This document shows, one piece after another, positions 22,600-31,819 of a stretch of DNA of 64,000 nt. Source of the stretch: Hymenobacter nivis (lineage in GTDB: Bacteria > Bacteroidota > Bacteroidia > Cytophagales > Hymenobacteraceae); contig NZ_RCYZ01000003.1 in the NCBI RefSeq assembly GCF_006439025.1, positions 1-64,000 of the forward strand, in the 5' to 3' direction. Under the pieces are notes generated by a model. It saw only the letters and a list, made by a program, of their open reading frames with translations, did not search any database and was not told where the DNA came from. The position numbers were made by a program, and so were the translations under genes. Each line of letters begins with the position of its first letter. The stretch's first letter is position 1.

Positions 22600-23640
22600 A
22601 TGACCCCACAACCAGTACCCGCGCTGCAAACCGGCGACGTGGCCCCGAACGGCGCGCTACCCGATGGCACTCCCCTGCTGGCGTTGCGCGGCCGGCCCGT
22701 CATCCTGGCGTTTGCGCCCAGCACGTGGAACCCGGCCCAGGCCTACCAAAGCGAGATTTTTGCACGCTTACTGCGGGAATTTGGCGACGACGCCCTTACC
22801 AACGCGGCGCCCGAATTTTGGCATGCGCTCGACTGCCGCGGCGAGTTGGCGGCGCAGTTGGGCGCGGCGGGGCAACGGGCGCTGCTACTGCTCGATGAAG
22901 AGGGTATACTGCGCTGGAAAACGATAGTCGAGCCTGGCCAGGAGCTGCGAGCCGGTCAGGTGCTAGCGGCGCTTGAAGCCCTGCGCCCCGCACCAACGAC
23001 GCCCCCCAATACAACGGCAGCCGTTGATACTGAAGCGGCAACTGGCGGCATGTCGCGCCGCACTTTCGTGCTGGCCACGCTGGCGGCGGCGGCGCTGCTG
23101 GCGTTGCCCAGCGTAGTAACCGCCGCGCCGGCGGATATTTCCGCTAGACCCATTCCCACCGAAAATCGCGCTGCCATGTTACCCATCGAATTGAACATCA
23201 ATGGTGAAAAACACCGCCTAGAGCTCGATCCACGCACGGCGCTGCTCGATGCGCTGCGCGGAAACCTGCACCTCACCGGCACCAAAAAGGGCTGCGACCA
23301 CGGCCAGTGCGGCGCCTGCACGGTGCACCTCGATGGCCACAGCGCGCTCTCGTGCCTCACGCTGGCCGTGATGGCACAGGGCAAGGCCATCACCACCATC
23401 GAGGGCTTGGCCAAGGGCGATACGCTGCACCCGATGCAAGCCGCGTTCATCAAGCACGATGCTTTTCAGTGCGGCTACTGCACGCCCGGCCAGATTATGT
23501 CGGCCACTGCGCTGCTCGCCGACCCGCACACACGCCACGGTTCGGCCGTTGAAATTCGCGAAGCCATGAGCGGCAACCTCTGCCGCTGCGCCGCTTACCC
23601 CAACATCATCGCCGCCATCGAGGAGGCCCAACGCGCCTAG
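22600..23640 (+). CDS. paoA: Thioredoxin-fold / [2Fe-2S] fusion, PaoA-type small subunit
   Basis: A 346-residue protein with three parts. Residues ~1-128 look like a peroxiredoxin-type thioredoxin fold (GDVAPNGALPDGTPLLALRGRPVILAFAPS, then ALLLLDEEGILRWK) but the peroxidatic Cys position reads APSTWNPAQ without Cys, so it is probably not catalytic. Residues 151-180 are a twin-arginine signal, MSRRTFVLATLAAAALLALPS. Residues ~195-340 are the aldehyde-oxidoreductase small subunit with two [2Fe-2S] sites (GCDHGQCGACTVHLDG...SC and FQCGYCTPG...NLCRCAAY). In E. coli PaoA the Tat signal is at the N-terminus. Here ATG 23050 at codon 151 could give a normal exported form. First gene of paoABC, 19 bp before paoB. 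Confidence 0.85.
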   Translation: MTPQPVPALQTGDVAPNGALPDGTPLLALRGRPVILAFAPSTWNPAQAYQSEIFARLLREFGDDALTNAAPEFWHALDCRGELAAQLGAAGQRALLLLDEEGILRWKTIVEPGQELRAGQVLAALEALRPAPTTPPNTTAAVDTEAATGGMSRRTFVLATLAAAALLALPSVVTAAPADISARPIPTENRAAMLPIELNINGEKHRLELDPRTALLDALRGNLHLTGTKKGCDHGQCGACTVHLDGHSALSCLTLAVMAQGKAITTIEGLAKGDTLHPMQAAFIKHDAFQCGYCTPGQIMSATALLADPHTRHGSAVEIREAMSGNLCRCAAYPNIIAAIEEAQRA

Positions 23641-23659
23641 TCGCCCCTAGCCCCTACCT

Positions 23660-24712
23660 ATGCACCCGTTCCAATACCAGCGCGCCGAGAACAACGGCCA
23701 GGCCGTGGCGGCCGTAGCCAAAAATCCCGAAGCAGCCTTCATCGCCGGCGGCACGTCGCAGGTCGATTTGCTGAAAGAAGGCGTGCACAAGCCCAACCTG
23801 CTGGTGGACGTAGCGGGCCTGCCGCTGCGCCAAATAACAGACTTTGAAGGCGGCGTGCGCATCGGGGCCAATGCGACTAACACCGAGGCGGCTTACTTCC
23901 CCGCCATTCAGGCGCGCTACCCGGCCGTGAGCGAGGCGCTGCTGGCGGGCGCTTCGGTGCAGATTCGCAACATGGCCACCATGGCCGGCAACCCCTTGCA
24001 GCGCACCCGCTGCCCTTACTTCCGCGACCCGGACCAGCCCTGCAATAAGCGCACGCCGGGCAGCGGCTGCGCGGCCATCGGCGGCTACAACCACGTGCAC
24101 GCGCTGTTCGGGGCCTCAGAGGCCTGCGTGGCCACCCACCCCAGCGACCTAGCGGTGGCCCTCGCCGCCCTCGATGCCCGCGTGCAAACCACCGGCCCGC
24201 AGGGTAGCCGCACCATCGCCTTCACCGACCTGCACCGCCTGCCCGGCACCACCCCGCACCTCGACACGACGCTGGCGCACGGCGAACTGATTACCAGCAT
24301 TGACCTGCCCGCATTTGCGGGCCGCTCGCACTATCTCAAGGTGCGCGAGCGCGCCTCCTACGCCTACGCCCTCGCCTCGTGCGCCGTAGCCCTGGAAATG
24401 GACGGCCCCAAAATCAAGCGTGCCCGTATTGCGCTGGGCGGGGTGGCTCACAAGCCCTGGCGCACCCCGGCGGCTGAGGCGCTGCTCGCGGGCCAGCGGC
24501 CCACCGAAAAGCTGTTTCAAGCCACCGCCGCCGCTGCCTTTGCCGATGCCAAGCCGCTGGAACACAACGCCTACAAAATACCCATGGGCCGCAACCTACT
24601 GGTGCGCGCTCTGCTCGAAACCAGCGGTTTGCAGCCCCTAGCCGGCCCGGCCGGCACCGCCTTTGCGGCCAGCGTGGGCGGCATGGCTGGCCAGGTAGCT
24701 ACTCCCAATTAA
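23660..24712 (+). CDS. paoB: FAD/[4Fe-4S] subunit of aldehyde oxidoreductase (PaoB)
   Basis: A 350-residue medium subunit of the xanthine-oxidase family. It passes electrons from the molybdenum subunit to FAD. The FAD-binding N-terminal part shows AAFIAGGTSQVDLLKEGVHKP and the block NMATMAGNPLQRTRCPYFRDPDQPCNKRTPGSGC, in which the Cys-rich insertion binds a [4Fe-4S] cluster as in PaoB. The C-terminal domain has KVRERASYAYALASCAVAL and IALGGVAHKPWR, as expected. No signal peptide is present, which fits export by hitchhiking with the Tat-bearing small subunit. Spaced 19 bp after paoA and 15 bp before paoC. Confidence 0.92.
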   Translation: MHPFQYQRAENNGQAVAAVAKNPEAAFIAGGTSQVDLLKEGVHKPNLLVDVAGLPLRQITDFEGGVRIGANATNTEAAYFPAIQARYPAVSEALLAGASVQIRNMATMAGNPLQRTRCPYFRDPDQPCNKRTPGSGCAAIGGYNHVHALFGASEACVATHPSDLAVALAALDARVQTTGPQGSRTIAFTDLHRLPGTTPHLDTTLAHGELITSIDLPAFAGRSHYLKVRERASYAYALASCAVALEMDGPKIKRARIALGGVAHKPWRTPAAEALLAGQRPTEKLFQATAAAAFADAKPLEHNAYKIPMGRNLLVRALLETSGLQPLAGPAGTAFAASVGGMAGQVATPN

Positions 24713-24727
24713 CTAGCAAATAGTCTT

Positions 24728-26992
24728 ATGCTAACCGAAGCTACTGGGCAACCGCTCGACCGCGTAGATGGCCGCCTCAAGGTGATGGGTGGCGCGCGCT
24801 ACACCGCTGAGTGGGACCTGCCGGGCCTCGCCTACGGCGCGCTCGCCACGAGTGCTATTGCCCGCGGCAAGGTGCGCGCTATTGACGTCAAAGCCGCGCA
24901 GCAGGCCCCCGGCGTGCTGGCGGTGCTCACCTACCTCAACGCCCCGCGCCTCCAACCCATGCCCGACAAGGTGGGCGGCTCGCTGTTTCGCGGCGAGGGC
25001 GGCATCACCGAAACGCTGCAACCACTGCAAGACGCCGCCATCGCGTACGCGGGCCAGCCGCTGGCCGTGGTGGTGGCCGACACCCACGAGCACGCCCGCT
25101 ACGCCGCCACGCTGGTGCGCATCACCTACGACGAAGCCAAGCCCGAGCTGGACCGCGCCACCGCCAGCCGCCAAACCCTGCCCGAGGCCTTCACGGGCAG
25201 CAAGGAGGAGCCGCTGCAAGTGACCGTGGGCGACCCGAAGGCCGCGCTGGCCGCCGCCCCGGTGAAGCTGGAGCGGGTGTACGAGTCGGCCATCACGCAC
25301 CACAACCCCATTGAGCAGCTCGCCACCATCGCGCGCTGGGAGAAGCGCAACGGGGCGGACTACCTGACGGTGTACGACACCACCCGCGGCGTCGATACGC
25401 TGCAAGAAGTTTTCGCCGCGTCGCTGAATTTGCCCAAGGAGAACGTGCACATCATCTGCCCGTTTATTGGTGGGGCATTTGGGTCGAAAGGCTGGCTCTA
25501 CGCCCCGGCGCTATTGACCGCGATGGCGGCCCGCGTGGTGGGCCGGCCGGTCAAGATCGAGCTGCGGCGGCAGGACATGTTCAGCACGGCGGGCCAGCGC
25601 GGCGCCACCCGCCAAACCCTGTCCCTAGGTGCCACGCGCGACGGCAAGCTCACCGCTTTGCAGCATGATACGCAGGCCCAAAGCTCGATGGTGAGCGGCT
25701 ACACCGAGCCCTGTGCCCGGGTATCGCGCATGATGTACGCCGTGCCCAACCTCGGCTTTGCGCACCACCTCTCGCACCTCAACCTGCCCTCGCCCTGCCC
25801 CATGCGCGGCCCCGGCGAAACCGTAGGTGGTTGGGCCCTGGAGTGCGCCATCGACGAACTGGCCACCGAGCTCAACCTCGACCCCGTGGAGCTGCGCCTG
25901 CGCAACTACGCCGACAAAAACCCCGAAACCGGCAAGCCTTTCAGCAGCAAGCACCTGCGCGAGTGCTACGCTCGCGGCCAGGAGCTCATCGGCTGGAAGG
26001 CCCGCAACCCCAAGCCCCGCTCAATGCGCGAGGGCAACAGCCTCATCGGCTACGGCATGGCTACCACCATGTACCCCGCCGCCCGCCGCGAAGCTTCGGC
26101 CCGCACCACCCTCTTCGCCGATGGCCGCGCTCTGGTGCAAAGCGCCACCCACGAACTGGGCAACGGCGCCTACACCATCTTCCGCCAAATCAGCGCCGAC
26201 GCGCTGGCCCTGCCCGTTGAAAATGTGCGGTTTGAGCTCGGCGATTCGGCGTTGCCGAAGGCGCCCACCACGGGCGGCTCGGCCACCACCGCCACCATCG
26301 GCCCCGCGGCCACGGCGGCGTGCCAGGAGGCCCTGAGCGCTCTTAAACAAATAGCTATTCGCGATGCGAAATCGCCGCTCTTTGGCGCTACTGAAGACGC
26401 TATCGAAGCCCGCGACGGCCGCCTAGTGCGCAAGGCCAACGCCGCCCAGGGCGAAACCTACGCCGCCATTTTGCAGCGCGCCAAGCTGCCCTCCATCAGC
26501 GCCGAGGGCACGGCCAAGCCGGGCGACGAGCGTGAGCAGTTCTCGTTCTACTCGTTCGGGGCGGTGTTTGCCAAGGTGCGCGTGGACGAGGCCAGCGGCT
26601 CGGTGCGGGTGGCGCAGTTGTGCGCCGTGTACGACGTGGGTAAGCTAATGAATCCTCAAACGGCGCACTCGCAATTCATCGGCGGCATGGCTATGGGCCT
26701 GGGCGCCGCCCTCATGGAAGCCACTCACTACGACGCCCGCAACGGCCGCGCCGTGGTGCGCAACCTAGCCGATTACCACGTGCCCAGCATGGCCGACACG
26801 CCCGACATCATCGCAGAGGCGCTCAACATCCCCGATCCGCACATCAGCGCGCTGGGGGCCCGCGGCATCGGCGAGATTGGCTGCGTCGGTACGCCCGCGG
26901 CCATCACCAACGCCGTGTTCCACGCCACGGGACAGCGGCTACGCTCGTTGCCCCTCACCCCCGACAAGCTGCTTAAGGCCCTGGCCAGCTAG
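24728..26992 (+). CDS. paoC: Molybdenum subunit of aldehyde oxidoreductase (PaoC)
   Basis: A 754-residue large subunit that binds the molybdenum cofactor and oxidises aldehydes to acids. Seen are RVDGRLKVMGGARYTAEW, CPFIGGAFGSKGW, PCPMRGPGETVGGWALE, and the C-terminal GARGIGEIGCVG in which the catalytic Glu lies (GIGEIG). Length matches PaoC/XdhA-type subunits of bacteria. No Tat signal, as expected for a subunit exported with PaoA. No XdhC/PaoD maturation protein follows in the window, so that factor must be elsewhere. Confidence 0.94.
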   Translation: MLTEATGQPLDRVDGRLKVMGGARYTAEWDLPGLAYGALATSAIARGKVRAIDVKAAQQAPGVLAVLTYLNAPRLQPMPDKVGGSLFRGEGGITETLQPLQDAAIAYAGQPLAVVVADTHEHARYAATLVRITYDEAKPELDRATASRQTLPEAFTGSKEEPLQVTVGDPKAALAAAPVKLERVYESAITHHNPIEQLATIARWEKRNGADYLTVYDTTRGVDTLQEVFAASLNLPKENVHIICPFIGGAFGSKGWLYAPALLTAMAARVVGRPVKIELRRQDMFSTAGQRGATRQTLSLGATRDGKLTALQHDTQAQSSMVSGYTEPCARVSRMMYAVPNLGFAHHLSHLNLPSPCPMRGPGETVGGWALECAIDELATELNLDPVELRLRNYADKNPETGKPFSSKHLRECYARGQELIGWKARNPKPRSMREGNSLIGYGMATTMYPAARREASARTTLFADGRALVQSATHELGNGAYTIFRQISADALALPVENVRFELGDSALPKAPTTGGSATTATIGPAATAACQEALSALKQIAIRDAKSPLFGATEDAIEARDGRLVRKANAAQGETYAAILQRAKLPSISAEGTAKPGDEREQFSFYSFGAVFAKVRVDEASGSVRVAQLCAVYDVGKLMNPQTAHSQFIGGMAMGLGAALMEATHYDARNGRAVVRNLADYHVPSMADTPDIIAEALNIPDPHISALGARGIGEIGCVGTPAAITNAVFHATGQRLRSLPLTPDKLLKALAS

Positions 26993-27559
26993 CGGCGCGT
27001 TACATGGCCCCAAGACGCGGGGCGGCACCAAGCGGGGGAAGAAAAATAAGGCTTTTGCTTACGGGAAGCGGTGCAATCCTGGGCCTCCCTCGCGGCGCTA
27101 CCTTGCGCCCCCTCCCGCTTGTTACGCTTTAGTCCATTCTGCCCATACTTGCCGCGCCCCGCTTCTGGCCGTTGTTAAACGCCAGCGCTTTGCGGTTGCC
27201 CCTTCCCCTGCAGGGGACCGCGCAACCGCAGCCCGCGCTTACCCCCAACTCGGGGTTTCCCTGGGCACCTACGGCGCGGCGTTTGACACGCTGACGGTTG
27301 GCTGCTTGTTCGCGGAACTGTGCTACGACGCGCTGGCCCAGGCGCTGGTGCGGCTACGCAGCTTCAGCAGCGCAGCACCGCTGGAAGACTACGCTGCGTA
27401 TAGGCGGTTGCTAACGGACGCGTGACTGGCTTGGCCGTGCACAGGCCCGACGGGGTTGAAAAATTAGTGTTTTCCCGCTGTGCGGATGGACTACTTACAC
27501 TGACTACTTACCGTATACTCAGGTAGCAATTGTGCTCCTACCCTTTCCTTTTCATTTCC
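26993..27559. other. Intergenic region with possible coding remnant
   Basis: After paoC, the plus-strand frame ending at 27425 contains a plausible coding run of about 58 residues (LGVSLGTYGAAFDTLTVGCLF ... YAAYRRLLTDA, roughly 27245-27425), but the part upstream looks non-coding and there is no clear start. It may be the end of a decayed gene. No family recognised. The promoter of the lipoprotein gene should lie near 27480-27540, where CTACTTACCGTATACT is seen. Confidence 0.35.
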
Positions 27560-27916
27560 ATGCGGCCTTCTCATTTCTTTTTACCCCTAGCGGCTTTGCT
27601 GCTGGGTGGCCTATCCCTTAGCAGTTGCGGTGGCAGCGAAAACAGCACGAGTACCCCGACCAGTACGCTGGGCGTTGAATCGAATGCGGGCAAAGTAGGT
27701 GGCCTGGCCGACTCGACCGCGGGCGGTGCGATGGGCGTGCCCACCGGCGGCACGGGAAATGCCAGCATGGACGGCACGGACACCGGCAATAGCATGAACG
27801 GCGGTGGCACCGGCAGCAGCGGCACCTCCAACACCGGTGCTACGATGGGCAACAGCCCCGCGGGTACCTCCACCACAGGCAGCACCGGGGCGAGTAAGAG
27901 TACTGGCGCGAACTAA
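27560..27916 (+). CDS. Gly/Ser/Thr-rich lipoprotein
   Basis: A 118-residue lipoprotein. The signal peptide ends in a lipobox LSLSSC at residues 19-24 (Cys24). The rest is low complexity: Gly, Ser, Thr, Asn and Ala with almost no charged residues. It will be disordered and probably works as a surface or periplasmic linker. No domain is recognised. ATG 27560 sits right at the signal peptide start; an earlier in-frame start at 27530 is less likely. It is followed by a decayed recombinase and a terminator. Confidence 0.75.
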   Translation: MRPSHFFLPLAALLLGGLSLSSCGGSENSTSTPTSTLGVESNAGKVGGLADSTAGGAMGVPTGGTGNASMDGTDTGNSMNGGGTGSSGTSNTGATMGNSPAGTSTTGSTGASKSTGAN

Positions 27917-27918
27917 GC

Positions 27919-28146
27919 CGCGCCACGCCGACCACCTCACATACTACGACCACCCCGGTCTCAGAAAAGGCGTGGCTCACCGAAGCTGAGCTGCTGGCGC
28001 TGACCACCGCCCCACTCCCGCCCCAGCAGCACCTGGCCCGCACCACTTAATTCATTTGGTACTACCTCCACGGCTCGCACATCGGCGTGGTGCTGCGGCT
28101 CAAGTGGTGCCAGCGCACCCACAGTAAAACCCGGGTACAACCCTAG
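27919..28146 (+). pseudogene. Tyrosine recombinase remnant
   Basis: One continuous frame contains the pieces SEKAWLTEAELLALTTAPLP, then an in-frame TAA at 28048-28050, then FIWYYLHGSHIGVVLRLKW and SKTRVQP before a TAG at 28144. In Bacteroidota phage-integrase-type tyrosine recombinases the same order occurs: WLT-EEL-AL, then a YYL-G-RIGDVLRLRW block with the catalytic Arg, then a KTGK block. Here the catalytic Arg position reads His (GSHIG) and the Asp reads Val. The N-terminal SAM-like domain and the C-terminal HxxR and Tyr region are absent. This is a remnant of an integrated element. Confidence 0.65.
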
Positions 28147-28268
28147 TAAAACATCGTCGTGCCACCAACGCCCCATCGGCGGCCGGTGCATCGACGAAGC
28201 TCACGCCACGCATCAGACGGTGGGTTCTGGCAGGACCGATTGAATCACGCCCTCCCTTACGGACTAAT

Positions 28269-28302
28269 AAAAAGGCCCTCGCATTACTGCAAGGGCCTTT
28301 TT
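28269..28302. terminator. Hairpin terminator
   Basis: AAAAAGGCCCT pairs with AGGGCCTTTTT across a 12-base loop; T tracts on both sides. It separates the recombinase remnant from the porin gene. Confidence 0.85.
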
Positions 28303-28423
28303 TATTTCCATGGCTAGCTTTCATGCGGCCAGGCGCCGTCCTTCGCCCCCGCACTGGCAGCTACACAAGCCGCGGCGGCAGCACTGCGGCGGGCCGGGGC
28401 CCCAGCTTACATTTCCCCTCCCT

Positions 28424-29170
28424 ATGAAACAAATTTTTATCTCGTTGCTAGCCGCCAGCGGCCTGGCTTTAGCTACCTCCCAAGCCCAGGCGCAAACCAC
28501 CTTCGGCATCGGCCCAAAAATAGGCTACACCCTCTCGTCGGCCAGCTTCACCGTTGCCGATTATCCAGATTACTTTTCCACCCCTAGCACGTACGGAAGC
28601 GGCTTCGAAGCCGGCGTGGTAGCGCAGGTGGGCTTCGGCAACCATTTTGCGTTGCAGCCAGCGGTGCTCTACACCCGCAAGGCCCCGGGCTACGGCACCT
28701 CCTCCTACTACCAGCCCAACAATTACAGCTACAAGCAGGAATACGCCCTGAAGCTCAACTACATTACGGTGCCCGTGAACCTGCTCTACAGCCAGCGCCC
28801 GAACGGGCGCGGCGGGCAGGTATTTGTGGGGCCCTACGTGGGCTGGCTGTTGGGCGGCACGTACACCAGTAGCACGGGCTCAGGCCGGGGCACATCGGTT
28901 TCGGGCGGTGCCACCTCCTCGGGCGACGTGAAACCTGGCGATACTTACTCAAAAAACAGCACCTATTACATCCGGCAGCTCGACGCCGGCGCGCAAATAG
29001 GCGTGGGCTACGGCTTCGCCGCGCTCCAGGTGCAAGCCAGCTTTAGCCTAGGCCTGCACAACATCGGCGCGGCCTACGCCCCTAACGCCGGCAACCCCTA
29101 CGAGGCACCCGTCATCCGCAACCGGGGCTTCCAAGTATCGGCCGCCTACTTATTCGGCCCCAGGAACTGA
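28424..29170 (+). CDS. Outer-membrane beta-barrel protein (PorT-like)
   Basis: A 248-residue outer-membrane barrel of the PorT/OmpX-like family. The signal peptide is MKQIFISLLAASGLALATSQAQA (cleavage after about residue 23). The mature part shows alternating strands such as FGIGPKIGYTLSSASF, FHFALQPAVLYTRKAPG-type segments, LKLNYITVPVNLLYSQ, and a final FQVSAAYLFGPRN with an aromatic-rich end expected for barrel insertion. A Gly/Ser/Thr-rich loop lies around residues 146-167. The frame is open from 28310, but the signal peptide defines ATG 28424. Single gene; function unknown. Confidence 0.85.
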   Translation: MKQIFISLLAASGLALATSQAQAQTTFGIGPKIGYTLSSASFTVADYPDYFSTPSTYGSGFEAGVVAQVGFGNHFALQPAVLYTRKAPGYGTSSYYQPNNYSYKQEYALKLNYITVPVNLLYSQRPNGRGGQVFVGPYVGWLLGGTYTSSTGSGRGTSVSGGATSSGDVKPGDTYSKNSTYYIRQLDAGAQIGVGYGFAALQVQASFSLGLHNIGAAYAPNAGNPYEAPVIRNRGFQVSAAYLFGPRN

Positions 29171-29350
29171 GCCGGCGGCCCCAGCAGCAGCCAAGCCGCA
29201 CGGCAACCGGGGCCGTTGCCTTCCCCGCTGCTTCGCCTGGGGCCCCCAGCTGCCCCGGTGTGGCCCCCCCGGCGAGGCACACAAACCGGGCGGGGAGCAC
29301 TTTGGAACAGGCCGAAGCCCAGCGGCCGCGGCCAGGGGCCCCTACTCCCA

Positions 29351-31738
29351 TTACTGGGCCGAGGGCGGCGGGGTGCGCGCGCCCCAGGCTTTGTTGGGCT
29401 GGGGGCCCATGGTGAACACCAGCCGGCCGCCCCGCATCAGCTCGTCGCGGTAGAGCCAGCAGTTGGCCAGTGGCCGGCCGTTGAACGTGGCGGCCTGCAC
29501 GTACACGTTGGCCTTGGCGGTGTTTTTGGCCTCGATGACCAGGTTTTTTTGGGCCCCCAGCCGGATGGTGGCCTTGCTGAAAATGGGGCTGCCAAGCTCC
29601 ACAATGGGCCGCGCATCGGTGAAGCCCTTCACGTCGAACAGGCCCAGGGCGGCCATCACGTACCACGAGCCGAGCTGGCCCTGGTCCTCGTCCTGCCCGT
29701 AGCCGTAGCCATGGATGGGCTCGGTGCCGTAGAACTCGTCGCAAATCGCGCGCGTCCACTTCTGGGTGAGCCAGGGCTGGCCGGCGAAGTTGAAGAGCCA
29801 GCTGATGTGCAGGTTGGGCTGGTTGCCGTGGTTGTAAATGGCCTTGATGCCCGCAAAGGCGTCAATCTCCTTGCCCCCGCCGAAGCTGTTTTTCGCCGAA
29901 GCGGTGAAAATGCTGTCGAGCCGGCTGGTGAACTGGCGCGGGCCGATGGCGGCGATGAGGGCGGCCGGGTTTTGGGGCACAAAGAAGGTGTACTGCACGG
30001 CGTTGCCCTCCTGGAAGCCCCGCCACGGCTCGTAGGGGTCGAAATGGTCAACGAAGGTACCGTCGGCCTTTTTGGGCTGCATGAGCTTGTTTTGGGGGTT
30101 GAACAGCGCCCGCCAGCCGTTGCTGAGCTTCAGCAGGGCCTTATAATCGGCCGGCTTGCCCAGCGACTTGGCCATTTGGGCGGCGGCAAAGGCGCTGAAG
30201 CTGTACTCCAGCGTGTGCGACGCCGCGAAGTAGGACCCCGTGGAGTCGGTTTTGTAGTACACCCCGTTCTGCACCTTGTACTCGTCCTTGAAGGGCACGT
30301 AGCCCAGCTGCGCAAAGGCCTTCACGTCCATCTTGCCCGAGCCGAAGGCCCGGTGCTGCCAGTTCAGCTCGTTGGCTTTCACCGCCCGGTAGGCCAGGCC
30401 CACGTCGTAGTTGCGGATGCCGGCCTGGTAGGCCCCGGCCACGGCCAGCCCCACAAAGTTGGTACCCACCCCCGACACGTACTCACTGTTGGCCAGGCCG
30501 TCGCCGAACCAGCCTTTGTCTTGGTAAACTTGTAGTTGCGTGTTCACAAAGTTGCCGTACCACTCGGGGTAGGCCAGGGCCCAGAGCTGCGTCAGGTTCC
30601 AGTAGCCGCCCCAGATGGCGTCGGTGTTCAGGAACTCGGGCCGGGCCTTACCGGGGCCCGCGGCCGGCAGCTGCCCGGCCTGGCCGCCGTGCTTGGGGTA
30701 GGCCCCGCTCACGTCGCTGGCAATGCCGCGGCCCAGCAGGGCATGAAACAGGCCGGTGTAGAACTTGACCTTGCTGGCCTCGTCGGGGCCCTCCACGGCC
30801 AGCTTGCCCAGCTCGCGCTGCCAGGTGGCCTGCGCCTGGGCCTTGGCCTGGTCAAAGGTCAGCTGGCGCGCCTCGGCCAGCAAGTTGGCTTTCGCGTTGG
30901 CCGTGGAGGTGTAGGAAAGGCCAACCTTGATTTCTACCCGGTCCTTGTCCGTGGTGCGGTACGTGAGGAACAGCCCGGCCCCGGGGCCCTTGGCGGCGGT
31001 GGTATTTTCCTGCACGCCGCCGGCCCCAAACGCGCCGACGCTGGCCGGTTTTTTACTCAGCTCCCCGTAGAAGTACATGGCCACCCGCCCGCCGGGGTCG
31101 TAGGTCTGCACGTATTTGGGCGAAGTGGTGACGAAGCCCGCAAAGTGCGTGGCGTCCAGCATCTGCACGCTGGCGTCGGTTACCTCGCTGCTTTCGCCCT
31201 GCTTGTTGCCGATGTCGAGCAGGATGCGCGCTTGGTCGCTTTTTGGGAACGTGTAGCGGTGGAAGCCCACCCGCTTGGTGGCCGTCAGCTCGGCCGTGAT
31301 GCGGTACTTATCAAGCAATACCTTGTAATAGCCGGGCTCGGCCACCTGGTTTTTGCGGTCGAAGGGCGAGCGGTAGCCGGTGTCCGGGCCGTCCAGTTCG
31401 CCGGGCGTCACGCGCAGGGCCCCGGTGGTGGGCATGAAGCTCACGCCGCCCACCTGCCACTCGTGGAAGTGCACGAAGCCCTCGATGGAGTTCTGCCGGG
31501 TGTCGTAGCCCACGGCCTCCCAGCCCGAGGCGTTGCCGTAGTGCCCGTTGGTGGAGGGGGCCAGCTTGGCCATGCCGTAGGGCACGGCGGCGGGGGTGTA
31601 AAAAAACCAGCGGCTGTGCGCCGTGCCCACGTTGGGCTGCGCGTACCGCAGCACGCCGGGCCCGGTTTGGGCCCCCGCGCCGGGCGCGGCGAGCAGGGCC
31701 ACCAGCGGCACCAGGCCCCATTTAAACGCTTGCTTCAT
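29351..31738 (-). CDS. GH92 alpha-1,2-mannosidase (secreted)
   Basis: A 795-residue glycoside hydrolase of family 92, Ca2+-dependent exo-enzymes that trim alpha-mannosides. Signal peptide residues 1-23 (cleavage after GAGAQ region). Family blocks: GTAHSRWFFYTPAAVPYGMAKLAPST, a region SIEGFVHFHEWQVGGVSFMPTTG, the barrel block YPEWYGNFVNT..., DHFDPYEPWRGFQEGNAVQYTFFVPQN and GYGQDEDQGQLGSWYVMAALGLFDV, in which the QDED-like acidic residues resemble the catalytic-base region. It is transcribed after the sugar kinase (81 bp gap) and divergent from mannose-6-phosphate isomerase. A second GH92 gene lies at 46.7 kb. Confidence 0.9.
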   Translation of the reverse strand: MKQAFKWGLVPLVALLAAPGAGAQTGPGVLRYAQPNVGTAHSRWFFYTPAAVPYGMAKLAPSTNGHYGNASGWEAVGYDTRQNSIEGFVHFHEWQVGGVSFMPTTGALRVTPGELDGPDTGYRSPFDRKNQVAEPGYYKVLLDKYRITAELTATKRVGFHRYTFPKSDQARILLDIGNKQGESSEVTDASVQMLDATHFAGFVTTSPKYVQTYDPGGRVAMYFYGELSKKPASVGAFGAGGVQENTTAAKGPGAGLFLTYRTTDKDRVEIKVGLSYTSTANAKANLLAEARQLTFDQAKAQAQATWQRELGKLAVEGPDEASKVKFYTGLFHALLGRGIASDVSGAYPKHGGQAGQLPAAGPGKARPEFLNTDAIWGGYWNLTQLWALAYPEWYGNFVNTQLQVYQDKGWFGDGLANSEYVSGVGTNFVGLAVAGAYQAGIRNYDVGLAYRAVKANELNWQHRAFGSGKMDVKAFAQLGYVPFKDEYKVQNGVYYKTDSTGSYFAASHTLEYSFSAFAAAQMAKSLGKPADYKALLKLSNGWRALFNPQNKLMQPKKADGTFVDHFDPYEPWRGFQEGNAVQYTFFVPQNPAALIAAIGPRQFTSRLDSIFTASAKNSFGGGKEIDAFAGIKAIYNHGNQPNLHISWLFNFAGQPWLTQKWTRAICDEFYGTEPIHGYGYGQDEDQGQLGSWYVMAALGLFDVKGFTDARPIVELGSPIFSKATIRLGAQKNLVIEAKNTAKANVYVQAATFNGRPLANCWLYRDELMRGGRLVFTMGPQPNKAWGARTPPPSAQ

Positions 31739-31819
31739 GTAAATCTGGAAAGAATTAGGAATCAGTGCAGTTGGCAGGCAGGGCCCCCAGGCGGCGCTGA
31801 GGGGCCCGTTCTAAACCAC

